A stretch of 60,469 nucleotides of DNA from Microbacterium yannicii PS01 (GTDB taxonomy: Bacteria; Actinomycetota; Actinomycetes; Actinomycetales; Microbacteriaceae): positions 1 through 60,469 of the forward strand of contig NZ_CAJF01000026.1 in the NCBI RefSeq assembly GCF_000304335.1, given 5' to 3'. A program made the translations under genes and the position numbers. Under the pieces are notes generated by a model that did no database searches, was not told where the DNA came from, and saw nothing but the letters and a program-made list of their open reading frames with translations. Shown here piece by piece: positions 11,757 through 20,619 of the stretch. How positions within the stretch are numbered: the stretch's first letter is position 1; the number at the start of each line of letters is the position of its first letter.

Positions 11757-12983
11757 TCAGCGAGCGGGCGCCGCCAGGAACTCCCGCGCCGCCACCACGA
11801 GCGCGTCGACACCGCGACCCAGCGTGGGCTGCAGGACGGGTGCGAAGAACGGCGAGTGATTCGTCGGGATATCGCGCTCGATCGTGCCGGCCGCCTGCGC
11901 GGCGGCGTACGCCTCGGGATCGGCGCCGCCCCAGAACCAGAAGACCAGCGGCGCTCCCGACTCGCGCGCGAACCACGAGACGTCCTCGCTTCCGGTGAAC
12001 ATGCCGGGATCGATGACCGTCCCGTCGCCGAAAGCCGCATCGAAGGCGAGGACGAGGCGTGCGGTGGCGTGGACATCGTTGATCGTGGGCGGCAGGGAGT
12101 GATCGACGGCGATCACCGGCGGCTGCTCGGCGCCGGACGCCTGGGCCTCGGCGCGCACGATGCGCTCCACCTTCTCGAGCACGCGGGCGCGGGCCTCGTC
12201 GTCGGGGTAGCGCAGGCTGAGCTCGAGCTTCGCCTCGGCCGGGATGATGTTGTTCTTGAGGCCTGCGTGGATCGACCCCACGGTGACGACGGCGACGTCT
12301 CGCGGGTCGGTCTCACGCGAGACGACGGTCTGCAGACGCATGACGGTCGCCGCGGCCATGACCACCGGGTCGATGGTGGCCTGCGGGCGCGAGCCGTGGC
12401 CGCCGCGGCCGAGGAGGGTGACGGTGAGGCCGTCGGATGCCGCCATCTGGGTGCCGCTGCGGACGCCGATGGTGCCGGCGGGAAGGGGCGTGACGTGCTG
12501 ACCCAGCACGATGTCGGGCTTCGGGAACCGGTCGAGCGCGCCGTCGGCGATCATCGCCTGCGATCCGGCGCCGTACTCCTCGGCCGGCTGGAACACGGCG
12601 ACGACGGTGCCCGACCACTCGTCCTTGGTGGCCACCAGGCGCTCCACCGCGCCGAGCAGCGCCGCGACGTGCATATCGTGGCCGCACGCGTGCATCACCG
12701 GGACCTCGGTACCCGCCGGGTCGACGCCGCGCGCCGTGCTGGCGTACTCCAGGCCGGTCTGCTCCGGGACGGGCAGTGCATCCATGTCGGCGCGCAGCCA
12801 CACGACCGGGCCTTCCCCATTGCGGATGCCGCCGACGACGCCGGTGCGCCCGATGCCCTCTTCGAACTCGACACCGAGCTCCTCCAGGTGCCGGGTGATG
12901 ACGCCGGCCGTCCGCGTCTCCTGGAACGACAGTTCCGGATGCCGGTGCAGGTCGATGTAGAGGGCTTCGAGGTCGATCGTCAT
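11757..12983 (-). CDS. M20 family metallo-amidohydrolase
   Basis: This 408-residue protein belongs to the M20D amidohydrolase/carboxypeptidase group (hippurate hydrolase and N-acyl amino acid deacylase type). It shows LHRHPELSFQE, the metal-site segments MHACGHDMHVA and QPAEEYGAGSQAMI, and GGRGHGSRPQ-like dimerisation sequence (read here as GRGGHGSRPQATID). The exact substrate cannot be read from sequence. Its ATG has TAGGCT 7 nt upstream, so it is probably leaderless, which excludes a longer start further upstream. It converges with the VanZ-RDD gene. Confidence 0.9.
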   Translation of the reverse strand: MTIDLEALYIDLHRHPELSFQETRTAGVITRHLEELGVEFEEGIGRTGVVGGIRNGEGPVVWLRADMDALPVPEQTGLEYASTARGVDPAGTEVPVMHACGHDMHVAALLGAVERLVATKDEWSGTVVAVFQPAEEYGAGSQAMIADGALDRFPKPDIVLGQHVTPLPAGTIGVRSGTQMAASDGLTVTLLGRGGHGSRPQATIDPVVMAAATVMRLQTVVSRETDPRDVAVVTVGSIHAGLKNNIIPAEAKLELSLRYPDDEARARVLEKVERIVRAEAQASGAEQPPVIAVDHSLPPTINDVHATARLVLAFDAAFGDGTVIDPGMFTGSEDVSWFARESGAPLVFWFWGGADPEAYAAAQAAGTIERDIPTNHSPFFAPVLQPTLGRGVDALVVAAREFLAAPAR

Positions 12984-12990
12984 GCCGTCG

Positions 12991-12996
12991 AGCCTA
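12991..12996 (-). promoter_or_regulatory. -10 box of the leaderless M20 gene
   Basis: TAGGCT lies 7 nt before the ATG at 12983. Confidence 0.6.
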
Positions 12997-13020
12997 TTCC
13001 GTGGCCGGTCGACGCGCGCG

Positions 13021-14040
13021 TCAGGAGGGCAGGCGGGCGGTGGTGCCCCGCACGATGAGCTCGTAGGGCAGCTCCCCCCGCTGATGGACCGGTGATCCGG
13101 CATCCCCTCGCTCGAGTTCGGCGAGAATCGCGTCGGCGGCCCGCTCCCCCTGACCGAGCGGAAACTGGTCGACCGTCGTCAGCCGGAAGAACTCGCCCAG
13201 CTCGTGGCCGTCGATGCCGACCACCGACAGGTCTTCGGGCACGCGGTAGCCGAGCTCACGAGAGGCCAGCAGCGCCCCGATCGCCATCTCGTCGGATGCC
13301 GCGAAGATCGCCGTCGGGCGTCCCCCCGGTTTGCCGAGCAGCTGCTTGGCCGCACGGAACCCGCCCTCGATGGTGAAGTCGGCGGGCTCGTACAGCGAGG
13401 GCTTCACCGGGATGCCCGCATCGGCGAGCGCCTGCTCGAACCCCTGGCGCCGTTGCGTCGGGATGTGGAAGTCGACGTCGAACTCGGGGCTGGCGCCGAT
13501 GTGTGCGATCTCGCGATGCCCGAGGGCCAGCAGATGCCCGGTGGCCAGGCGCGCCACCGCGACGTCGTCGACGGTCAGCGTCGTGAGCCCCGGGTTGGGC
13601 CCGCCGATCGCGATGACGGGCAGGTCGAGCTCGCCGAGCTGACTGGTCTCTTCCTCGCCGAGCTCGATCGAGATCGCGATGACCCCGTCGACGCGCTGGC
13701 GCCGGAGGAAGGTGTCGAACACGTCCCTGCGCTCGCCGCGGTCGGCGCTGAGGCTGTACAGGGTGATGTCGTAGCCGCGCCGCATGAGGGCCGAGGCGAT
13801 GCCGCTCAGAACGGTGGAGAAGAACCAGCGGTCGAGGAACGGCACCAGCACGCCGATGTTGCGGGTCCGCCCCGACGCCAGGCTGGACGCCGACGCCGAG
13901 ACCACATAGCCCAGGCTCTTCGCGGCGGTGTCGACCTTGGCCTTCGCGGCGGCGGAGACGTGGCCGCGACCGCTCAGCGCCCGCGAGACGGTCGCGGTCG
14001 AGACGCCCGCCGCGCGTGCGACCTCGTCGATGCTGACCAC
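13021..14040 (-). CDS. LacI family regulator of the alpha-glucosidase locus
   Basis: The 339-residue repressor starts at a GTG with GGAAGG about 7 nt upstream. Its N-terminal HTH reads VSIDEVARAAGVSTATVSRAL, followed by a hinge helix (ASSLASGRTRNIGVL) and a periplasmic-binding-like effector domain to the end. It lies 26 bp downstream of the GH13 gene in the same orientation and is probably co-transcribed. The LacI-type palindrome at 15787-15800 in front of the GH13 gene is its likely target, which would make the pair self-regulating. The effector is probably a malto- or isomalto-oligosaccharide, by context only. Confidence 0.9.
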   Translation of the reverse strand: MVSIDEVARAAGVSTATVSRALSGRGHVSAAAKAKVDTAAKSLGYVVSASASSLASGRTRNIGVLVPFLDRWFFSTVLSGIASALMRRGYDITLYSLSADRGERRDVFDTFLRRQRVDGVIAISIELGEEETSQLGELDLPVIAIGGPNPGLTTLTVDDVAVARLATGHLLALGHREIAHIGASPEFDVDFHIPTQRRQGFEQALADAGIPVKPSLYEPADFTIEGGFRAAKQLLGKPGGRPTAIFAASDEMAIGALLASRELGYRVPEDLSVVGIDGHELGEFFRLTTVDQFPLGQGERAADAILAELERGDAGSPVHQRGELPYELIVRGTTARLPS

Positions 14041-14066
14041 GTCGTCACCTTCCTCGTTCCCGCTGC

Positions 14067-15773
14067 TCAGTCCTGCGCGAGCCAGACGGTGGTGTCGGCG
14101 GGGATCCGACCGTCGGCGACGGGACCGCTGGCCGCGATCACGGTACCGCTCGGAAGCGCGATCGCCGCCGAGCCGGTGTTCGCGATGACGGTCACATTCC
14201 CGTTGCGGAATGCCACGGCATCCGGTCCGAAGCCGTCGATCCACTCGAGCGTGCCGGCCCCCAGGCTGCGGGCCCGGCGCTCGGCGAGCAGGGTGCGGTA
14301 CAGCTCGAGCGTCGATCCCTCGACGCCGACCTGCTCGGTGCGGGCCAGCTTCGCCCACTCGGCGGGCTGCGGCAGCCACGAGGCGCCCGACGGGCTGAAG
14401 CCGTATGCCGGATCGTCGGCGGTCCACGGGATCGGCACGCGGCAGCCGTCGCGGCCGTACCGCTCGCCGTTCGTGCGGAACCACGTCGGGTCCTGGCGGG
14501 CGTCGCCGGGGATGTCGATGACCTCGGGCAGTCCGAGCTCCTCGCCCTGGTACAGGTACGCCGATCCGGGCAGGGCGAGCATCAGGGCCGTGGCCGCGCG
14601 GGCGCGACGCAGACCGAGCTCGGGGATCGGCTTGCCGGGGGAGTCGGGACCGATGCCGTGACCCTGCGGGTTCTCGGCGGTGAGCGCGAGACGCGAGGCG
14701 TGGCGGACGACGTCGTGGTTCGACAGCACCCACGTGCTCGGCGCGCCGACGCCGGGGAACGCGCGCAGCGACTCGTCGATCACGGTGCGGAGGTCCGCCG
14801 CATCCCACTCGGTCTGCAGGTAGGGGAAGTTGAACGCCTGGTGCATCTCGTCGGAGCGCACCCACAACGCGGTCTTGTCGGCGGTGGGCAGCCATGCCTC
14901 GGCCGCGAGCGCGCGATCGCCGGCGTACTCCTCGAGGATCGTGCGCCAGTCGCGGTACACGTCGTGCACGCCCTCCTGGCCCCAGTACGGCACGTTGGCC
15001 TCTTCCCCGCCCATCGAGGCGGCGTCTGCCGGCGGGATGTAGTCGGGAAGACCCTCCGCTTTGATCAGGCCGTGCGCCACGTCCACCCGGAAGCCGTCGA
15101 CGCCGCGGTCGAGCCAGAAACGCAGGATGCGGCGGAACTCCTCCCGCACCTCTTCGTTCGACCAGTCGAAGTCGGGCTGCGACGAGTCGAACAGGTGCAG
15201 GTACCACTGCCCCGGCGTGCCGCCGGCCTCGATGACGCGCGTCCACGCGGGGCCGCCGAAGACAGACTCCCAGTTGTTCGGGGGCAGCACGCCGTTCTCG
15301 CCGGCGCCGTCGCGGAACATGTAGCGCGCGCGCTCACGGCTTCCCGGTGCGGCCGCCAGCGCCTGCTGGAACCACTCGTGCTGGTCGGACGAGTGGTTCG
15401 GCACCAGATCGACGATGACGCGGATGCCGCGGCCATGGGCTGCGGCCAGCATGGCGTCGAAGTCGGCCAGCGTGCCGAACAGCGGGTCGACATCGCAGTA
15501 GTCGCTGACGTCGTACCCGGCGTCCTTCTGCGGCGATCGCTGGAACGGGCTCAGCCAGATCGCATCGATGCCCAGGTGCGCGAGATCGTCCAGGCGCGCG
15601 GTGATGCCGGGCAGGTCGCCGATGCCGTCACCGGAGGCATCCGCGAAGGACCGGGGGTAGATCTGGTAGATCACGGCGGTGCGCCACCATTCGGCAGGGC
15701 TTTCCTCCGTGGCGCGGTCAGGAACGGTGGCGAGGAACGCGTCCGTACGCTCGACGGTCTCTGCGGAAGTCAT
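14067..15773 (-). CDS. GH13 alpha-glucosidase (oligo-1,6-glucosidase type)
   Basis: The 568-residue cytoplasmic hydrolase has no signal peptide. GH13 signatures are in order: WWRTAVIYQIYPRSFAD, DLVPNHSSDQH, GFRVDVAHGL with the nucleophile Asp, LAAEAWL with the acid/base Glu, and LSNHDVVRHASR with the transition-state Asp. The NTHL-like exo-acting layout fits alpha-glucosidase rather than amylase. An operator palindrome and a leaderless-type promoter precede it, and its LacI regulator follows. Confidence 0.92.
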   Translation of the reverse strand: MTSAETVERTDAFLATVPDRATEESPAEWWRTAVIYQIYPRSFADASGDGIGDLPGITARLDDLAHLGIDAIWLSPFQRSPQKDAGYDVSDYCDVDPLFGTLADFDAMLAAAHGRGIRVIVDLVPNHSSDQHEWFQQALAAAPGSRERARYMFRDGAGENGVLPPNNWESVFGGPAWTRVIEAGGTPGQWYLHLFDSSQPDFDWSNEEVREEFRRILRFWLDRGVDGFRVDVAHGLIKAEGLPDYIPPADAASMGGEEANVPYWGQEGVHDVYRDWRTILEEYAGDRALAAEAWLPTADKTALWVRSDEMHQAFNFPYLQTEWDAADLRTVIDESLRAFPGVGAPSTWVLSNHDVVRHASRLALTAENPQGHGIGPDSPGKPIPELGLRRARAATALMLALPGSAYLYQGEELGLPEVIDIPGDARQDPTWFRTNGERYGRDGCRVPIPWTADDPAYGFSPSGASWLPQPAEWAKLARTEQVGVEGSTLELYRTLLAERRARSLGAGTLEWIDGFGPDAVAFRNGNVTVIANTGSAAIALPSGTVIAASGPVADGRIPADTTVWLAQD

Positions 15774-15779
15774 CCCGCC

Positions 15780-15785
15780 ATTCTA
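15780..15785 (-). promoter_or_regulatory. -10 box of the leaderless GH13 gene
   Basis: TAGAAT lies 6 nt before the ATG at 15773. The operator at 15787-15800 begins 1 bp upstream of this box. Confidence 0.65.
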
Positions 15786-15786
15786 A

Positions 15787-15800
15787 TGCAAGCGCTTACA
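15787..15800. promoter_or_regulatory. LacI-family operator for the alpha-glucosidase promoter
   Basis: TGCAAGCGCTTACA is a near-perfect palindrome with the central CG typical of LacI-family sites. It sits in the spacer just upstream of the -10 box, so bound repressor would block RNA polymerase. Confidence 0.8.
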
Positions 15801-15834
15801 GTCGGTCGCCCGCGGCGTCACACCGCGTCGGACG

Positions 15835-15840
15835 TAGGGT
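15835..15840 (+). promoter_or_regulatory. -10 box of leaderless apt
   Basis: TAGGGT lies 6 nt before the GTG of apt. Confidence 0.6.
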
Positions 15841-15846
15841 GAGTGC

Positions 15847-16365
15847 GTGCCGTCCGAAGCCCTCACACGCGCCGAATCCCTCATCCGGACCATCCCCGAC
15901 TATCCCGAGCCCGGCGTGATGTTCCGCGACATCACGCCACTGCTGGCGGATGCCTCGGCCCTGCGCACGGTGATCCATGCGCTGATCGCCCCGTTCGACG
16001 GCGACTTCGATGTTGTGGCCGGAGTGGAGGCGCGCGGGTTCCTGCTCGCCGGCGCGGCCGCGATGGAGGCCGGCGCCGGCCTGGTGCCCATCCGCAAGGC
16101 CGGCAAGCTGCCCCGGCCCGCGGCATCCGTCGACTACGCCCTCGAGTACGGCACCGCGACGATCGAGGCGCACGACGACATCAAGAGCGGCATGCGCGTG
16201 CTGCTGGTCGATGACGTGCTCGCCACCGGGGGCACGCTCGTGGCCGCCCGCGAGCTCGTGAGCATCCTCGGCGGCACGGTCGTCGGCACCGCGGTGCTCA
16301 TGGAGCTCTCGGCCCTGGACGGCCGCGCCGTCGTGGGCGACGTGCACGCCGTCTTCACAGCCTGA
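15847..16365 (+). CDS. apt: Adenine phosphoribosyltransferase
   Basis: The 172-residue enzyme makes AMP from adenine and PRPP in purine salvage. It has the APT start IRTIPDYPEPGVMFRDITPLL, the substrate loop VEARGF and the PRPP-binding motif VLLVDDVLATGGT. The GTG start matches the leaderless promoter. It is divergent from the GH13 gene. Confidence 0.95.
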   Translation: MPSEALTRAESLIRTIPDYPEPGVMFRDITPLLADASALRTVIHALIAPFDGDFDVVAGVEARGFLLAGAAAMEAGAGLVPIRKAGKLPRPAASVDYALEYGTATIEAHDDIKSGMRVLLVDDVLATGGTLVAARELVSILGGTVVGTAVLMELSALDGRAVVGDVHAVFTA

Positions 16366-16390
16366 GCCCCCGGGGACCCGGTACTTCGGC

Positions 16391-16407
16391 CGGCGGCTCA
16401 GCCGCCG
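16391..16407. terminator. Possible bidirectional terminator between apt and the dehydrogenase
   Basis: CGGCGG-CTCAG-CCGCCG forms a short GC-rich hairpin between two convergent genes and overlaps the end of the minus-strand gene. It lacks a T tract, so termination is only inferred. Confidence 0.35.
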
Positions 16408-17330
16408 AGCACGACGTTGATCGGCGGCTCGCCGGCCGCCAGCCGCTCGATCTGCGACCGCACGAGCTTGGCGATGCGGGGCCGCATGGCACTCGACGCG
16501 CCGCCGACGTGCGGCGCGATCAGCACACCGGGAAGTCCCCAGAGGGCGTGCCCCTCGGGGAGCGGCTCGGGATTGGTGACGTCCAGCGCCGCCCGGATCC
16601 GGCCGCGGCGCACGTGCTCCACCAGCGCGTCGGTGTCGACGAGGGTGCCGCGGCCGACGTTCACGATGAGCGCGCCGTCCGGCAGCGCGGAGAGGAAGCC
16701 GTCGTCGACGATGTGCCGCGTGCTGTCGCCTCCGGGCAGGCTCAGGACCACGATGTCGGTGGCGGGAAGAAGCGAGGGCAGCTCGTCGACGCCGTGCACC
16801 GTCATCCCGTCCTCATCGCGGGCGCGGGAGGCCACCGCCGTGATCTCGACCTCGAAGCCGGCGAGCCGTGCGGCGATGGCCTTGCCCACGCCGCCGTATC
16901 CGAGCAGCATGACCCGCCGGTCGGCGAGGCTGTCGGCGAACACCGGTGCCCAGCGGCCGGCCGCGGTGTCGACGGCGAAGTCGTCGATGTGGCGCTGGGC
17001 GGCGATCGTCAGGCCGACCGCGAGCTCGGCGGTCGAGGTCTCGTGCACCGACGAGGCGTTGGCGAACGCGAGACCCTCGGGAAGGATGTCGGCGATGCCG
17101 TCGTAGCCGATCGACTGACCCTGGACCAACCGGACAGCCACACCGTCGAGGCGGTCGAGCACCTTCGCCATCGACATGTACGGCGGCACCACCATGTCGA
17201 ACGCGTCACGCGGCGCGGGACCGTCCATCGGCCAGACGACGACCTCCACACCCTGCGGGAGTTCGCCCAGGTCGGCTGCCAGCTGGTCGGTGGGGACGGA
17301 AACGACGAGATTCGGGATGCCGGTGCTCAC
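16398..17330 (-). CDS. D-isomer-specific 2-hydroxyacid dehydrogenase
   Basis: The 310-residue NAD(P)-dependent enzyme has the Rossmann motif in MLLGYGGVGKAIAARL, the arginine region NVGRGTLVDTDALVEHVRRG, the Glu-containing ALDVTNPEPLPEGH, and the catalytic His in LIAPHVGGAS. The family oxidises or reduces 2-hydroxyacids; the substrate is not evident. I chose the GTG at 17330 because TAGCGT lies exactly 7 nt upstream. A GTG three codons earlier (17339) would sit inside that box. Confidence 0.9.
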   Translation of the reverse strand: MSTGIPNLVVSVPTDQLAADLGELPQGVEVVVWPMDGPAPRDAFDMVVPPYMSMAKVLDRLDGVAVRLVQGQSIGYDGIADILPEGLAFANASSVHETSTAELAVGLTIAAQRHIDDFAVDTAAGRWAPVFADSLADRRVMLLGYGGVGKAIAARLAGFEVEITAVASRARDEDGMTVHGVDELPSLLPATDIVVLSLPGGDSTRHIVDDGFLSALPDGALIVNVGRGTLVDTDALVEHVRRGRIRAALDVTNPEPLPEGHALWGLPGVLIAPHVGGASSAMRPRIAKLVRSQIERLAAGEPPINVVLGG

Positions 17331-17337
17331 ACTTCCC

Positions 17338-17343
17338 ACGCTA
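17338..17343 (-). promoter_or_regulatory. -10 box of the leaderless 2-hydroxyacid dehydrogenase gene
   Basis: TAGCGT lies 7 nt before the GTG at 17330 and decides that start. Confidence 0.6.
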
Positions 17344-17392
17344 CCGGCGCCCGCAGGGCTAGAGTTCGGTCATCCGGAGCAAGGAGGTCGTC

Positions 17393-17824
17393 ATGGTTCC
17401 CGAGATCAACTATTGGGCGGTTCTGCTGGCCACGGCATCGAGCATGGTGGTCGGCTCCATCTGGTACACCCCGAAGGTGTTCGGCACCCGCTGGGCGAAG
17501 CTCGCGAAGGTCGACATGGATCGGCCCGGCGCGAGCGCGGTGGTGCCGATCGTCGTCACCCTCATCGTCAGCTTCATCACGGCCTGGGTGCTCGCCGGCG
17601 CCGGCTCGATCGCGTGGCACTTCTACGGCGGCAGCTACCTGTGGGCCGCGCTGGCGACCGCGGTGATCCTGTGGGCCGGGTTCACTGCGGCCCGATTCAT
17701 CACGCACGACGCGTTCGAGGGACGGCCGACGGCCCTGACCGTCATGAACATCGCTCACGAACTGGTGACGCTGGTGATCATGGGGCTCATCATCGGCGTG
17801 TGGCCGCCCGCCGGGACCGTCTGA
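17393..17824 (+). CDS. DUF1761 family membrane protein
   Basis: The 143-residue protein has four predicted membrane helices and the DUF1761 opening NYWAVLLATASSMVVGSIWYTPKVFG, with a central FHFYGG-like loop (read here as WHFYGGSYLWAAL) and a final HELVTLVIMGLIIGVW. Its function is unknown. A strong AAGGAGG site precedes the ATG. Confidence 0.85.
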   Translation: MVPEINYWAVLLATASSMVVGSIWYTPKVFGTRWAKLAKVDMDRPGASAVVPIVVTLIVSFITAWVLAGAGSIAWHFYGGSYLWAALATAVILWAGFTAARFITHDAFEGRPTALTVMNIAHELVTLVIMGLIIGVWPPAGTV

Positions 17825-17867
17825 GCGGCCGCGCGGCTAGGCCGTCCAGTCCCCGAGGCTTTGGTCC

Positions 17868-18010
17868 CTGAGCCTGTCGAAGGGCGCTTCGACAGGCTCA
17901 GCGACCGGTGGTCGGCGCAGGTGCTCGGGGCGCTTCGACAGGCTCAGCGACCGGTGCTCGGCGCAGGTGCTCGGGGCGCTTCGGCGGGCTCAGCGACCGG
18001 TGCTCGCAGG
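17868..18010. repeat. REP hairpin followed by three tandem 46-bp units
   Basis: CTGAGCCTGTCGAAG (17868-17882), loop GGCG and CTTCGACAGGCTCAG (17887-17901) form a perfect 15-bp stem. From 17885 a 46-bp unit repeats at 17885, 17931 and (shortened) 17977. The third copy changes the stem arm to CTTCGGCGGGCTCAG. The array lies between the convergent DUF1761 and purQ genes, where the hairpin could also end transcription from both sides. No gene is visible here. Confidence 0.88.
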
Positions 18011-18030
18011 AGTGAGCGTCTACCGGACAG

Positions 18031-18734
<704 letters not shown>

Positions 18735-18738
<4 letters not shown>

Positions 18739-18983
18739 TCGACCACCTCGACGCCGACGACGTCTTCGATCACCGCGTTCGACAGGATCTCGTCGGCGAC
18801 CTTGCGGGCCGCAGCCAGCACCTCGTCGTTCACCTCGCCGTCGACGGTGAGCTCGAAGCGCTTGCCGATGCGGACGGACGAGAACGCCTCGACGCCGAGG
18901 CGCGAGAGAGCGCCGGTGACGGCCTTCCCCTGCGGGTCCAGCAGCTCGGCCTTGGGCATGACGTCGACGACGATGGTGGGCAT
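18735..18983 (-). CDS. purS: Phosphoribosylformylglycinamidine synthase subunit PurS
   Basis: The 82-residue protein bridges PurL and PurQ in the three-part FGAM synthase. It has the family opening [21 protein letters not shown] and [21 protein letters not shown] site lies before the ATG, and a TAGACT box at about -40 is a plausible promoter, so this gene is leadered. Confidence 0.94.
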
Positions 18984-19102
18984 CAGACAGCTCCGGATGT
19001 CGCGGGCAGGGGTCCTCTCCAGTCTACGGGCCGCAGCATCCCCTTCTCCCCGTGGCTCCGAACCTGCTCATCGAGGGCCGTGATGCAACCGTGATGGATT
19101 CA

Positions 19103-19173
19103 TGGGAGCGCTCCCTTGACTTTCTTGGGAGCGATCCCATAGCCTGTGGTCACATCCGGTGGGACCGCTCCCA
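19103..19173 (+). promoter_or_regulatory. cebE promoter with three CebR-type operators
   Basis: Three 14-bp sites match the CebR/CelR palindrome TGGGAGCGCTCCCA: 19103-19116 (one mismatch at the end), 19126-19139 (TGGGAGCGATCCCA) and 19160-19173 (TGGGACCGCTCCCA). A -35 TTGACT (19116-19121) and a -10 TAGCCT (19140-19145), 18 bp apart, lie between them. Site 1 abuts the -35, site 2 fills the spacer, and site 3 lies downstream of the expected start of transcription. The known Streptomyces CebR is released by cellobiose and short cello-oligosaccharides. Confidence 0.88.
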
Positions 19174-19247
19174 CGGGCACCAGGTCCGGCAATCGAGCTC
19201 GACCGATCCTGCAACACATACGACCCTGACAACACAAAGGAGTGACA

Positions 19248-20522
19248 GTGAACACACGCGCCTTCCGCAGAAGCGCCGTGGCCGTCGCAGCCTTCTCGGC
19301 CACGGCCCTCGTCCTCGCCGGCTGTGCCGGCGGCGGTGGAGAGAACGCCGGCGGCGGAGAAGACGGTGAGATCACGCTGACGATCGCCACCTTCAACAAC
19401 TTCGGCTACACCGACGAGTTCCTTCAGCAGTACGAGGATGAGAACCCGGGCGTCACCATCGTCCACAACAAGGCGGCCGAGTCCGGCGACGCCCGGAAGA
19501 ACTTCTTCCAGAAGCTCGGCAAAGAGGGCCTCGCCGACATCGAGGCAGTCGAGGTCGACTGGCTGGCCGAGGCCATGCAGTACTCCGACATGCTCGCCCC
19601 GGTGCCGGACGACCTGAAGGGCCGCTGGATCGACTGGAAGGAAGCCGCGGCGACCGACCCCGACGGCAACCTGATCGGCTACGGCACCGACATCGGCCCG
19701 CAGGCCATCTGCTACCGCTCCGACCTCTTCGAGGCGGCCGGCCTGCCGAGCGAGCCGGCCGACGTCGAGGCGCTCTTCGACGGCGACTGGGACAACTACT
19801 TCAGCGTCGCCGACCAGTACAAGGCGGCCACCGGCAAGGCGATGATCGACTCGGCCAACTCGGTCCTGCAGGGCATCGTCAACCAGATGGAGTACACCTA
19901 CGACGAGCCCGACGGCAAGGTGATCGCGACGAGCAACCCCGAGATCGAGGCGGCCTACACCTCCGTCGTCGAGCGCGCCGTTCCGAACTCGGCCTACTCC
20001 GCGCAGTGGGGCGACGACTGGATCGCAGCGTTCCAGGGCGACGAGTTCGCCACCGTCCTGTGCCCCGGCTGGATGCAGGGGATCATCGCGGGCTACGCCC
20101 CCGAGGTCACCGGCTGGAAGATCGCCAACACCTTCCCGGGCGGCGGCGGCAACTGGGGCGGCTCGTACCTGACGGTTCCCGCCAACGGCAAGAACGTCGA
20201 AGAGGCCCAGAAGCTCGCCGACTGGCTGTCGGCGCCCGAGCAGCAGGTCGAGGCGTTCGTGAACGTGGGCGCCTTCCCGAGCCAGACCGAGGCGTACACC
20301 AACGCCGATCTGACCGACTACACCAACGCGTACTTCAACGACGCGCCGACCGGTGAGATCGGCGCGGACCGCGCCGAGGCCGTGACGGTCCTGCCCTACA
20401 AGAGCAAGGACTACTACAAGTACCACGACGCTCTTCAGAACGCGGTGAACCGGGTCTTCGACGGCACCGAGGACCAGGCGACCTCGTGGAACACGTACGT
20501 CGCAGAGGTCGAGGCCTTCTGA
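19248..20522 (+). CDS. cebE: Cellobiose/cello-oligosaccharide ABC transporter, substrate-binding lipoprotein
   Basis: The 424-residue extracytoplasmic solute-binding protein (family 1) has a signal peptide with lipobox LVLAGC (Cys26), then a Gly/Glu-rich linker. It binds sugar outside the membrane and delivers it to CebF and CebG. The GTG at 19248 lies 5 nt after AAAGGAG; another GTG at 19242 overlaps that site and is less likely. The cellobiose assignment rests on the CebR-type operators and on the downstream beta-glucosidase. No ATPase gene is present, as in ceb loci that use a shared MsiK-type ATPase. Confidence 0.85.
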   Translation: MNTRAFRRSAVAVAAFSATALVLAGCAGGGGENAGGGEDGEITLTIATFNNFGYTDEFLQQYEDENPGVTIVHNKAAESGDARKNFFQKLGKEGLADIEAVEVDWLAEAMQYSDMLAPVPDDLKGRWIDWKEAAATDPDGNLIGYGTDIGPQAICYRSDLFEAAGLPSEPADVEALFDGDWDNYFSVADQYKAATGKAMIDSANSVLQGIVNQMEYTYDEPDGKVIATSNPEIEAAYTSVVERAVPNSAYSAQWGDDWIAAFQGDEFATVLCPGWMQGIIAGYAPEVTGWKIANTFPGGGGNWGGSYLTVPANGKNVEEAQKLADWLSAPEQQVEAFVNVGAFPSQTEAYTNADLTDYTNAYFNDAPTGEIGADRAEAVTVLPYKSKDYYKYHDALQNAVNRVFDGTEDQATSWNTYVAEVEAF

Positions 20523-20532
20523 CGACCTGACA

Positions 20533-20564
20533 GTGCGGGCCGCGCCACGCGGCGCGGCCCGCAC
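20533..20564 (+). terminator. Strong intercistronic hairpin between cebE and cebF
   Basis: A perfect 14-bp stem (20533-20546 with 20551-20564, loop ACGC) lies 11 bp after the cebE stop. It has no T tract. It more likely attenuates transcription or protects the cebE mRNA 3' end, so that more binding protein than permease is made. Confidence 0.7.
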
Positions 20565-20619
20565 TTCCGTCCGACGGACCTTCCCCCTACGCCCTGAGAC
20601 CGACGATACGGAGACTCAC

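Noticed and set aside
13021..15246. A 741-codon fused frame joining the LacI regulator to sequence within the GH13 gene
   Set aside because: The upstream part is an out-of-frame shadow of GH13; the LacI HTH begins at the GTG at 14040 with a good ribosome site.
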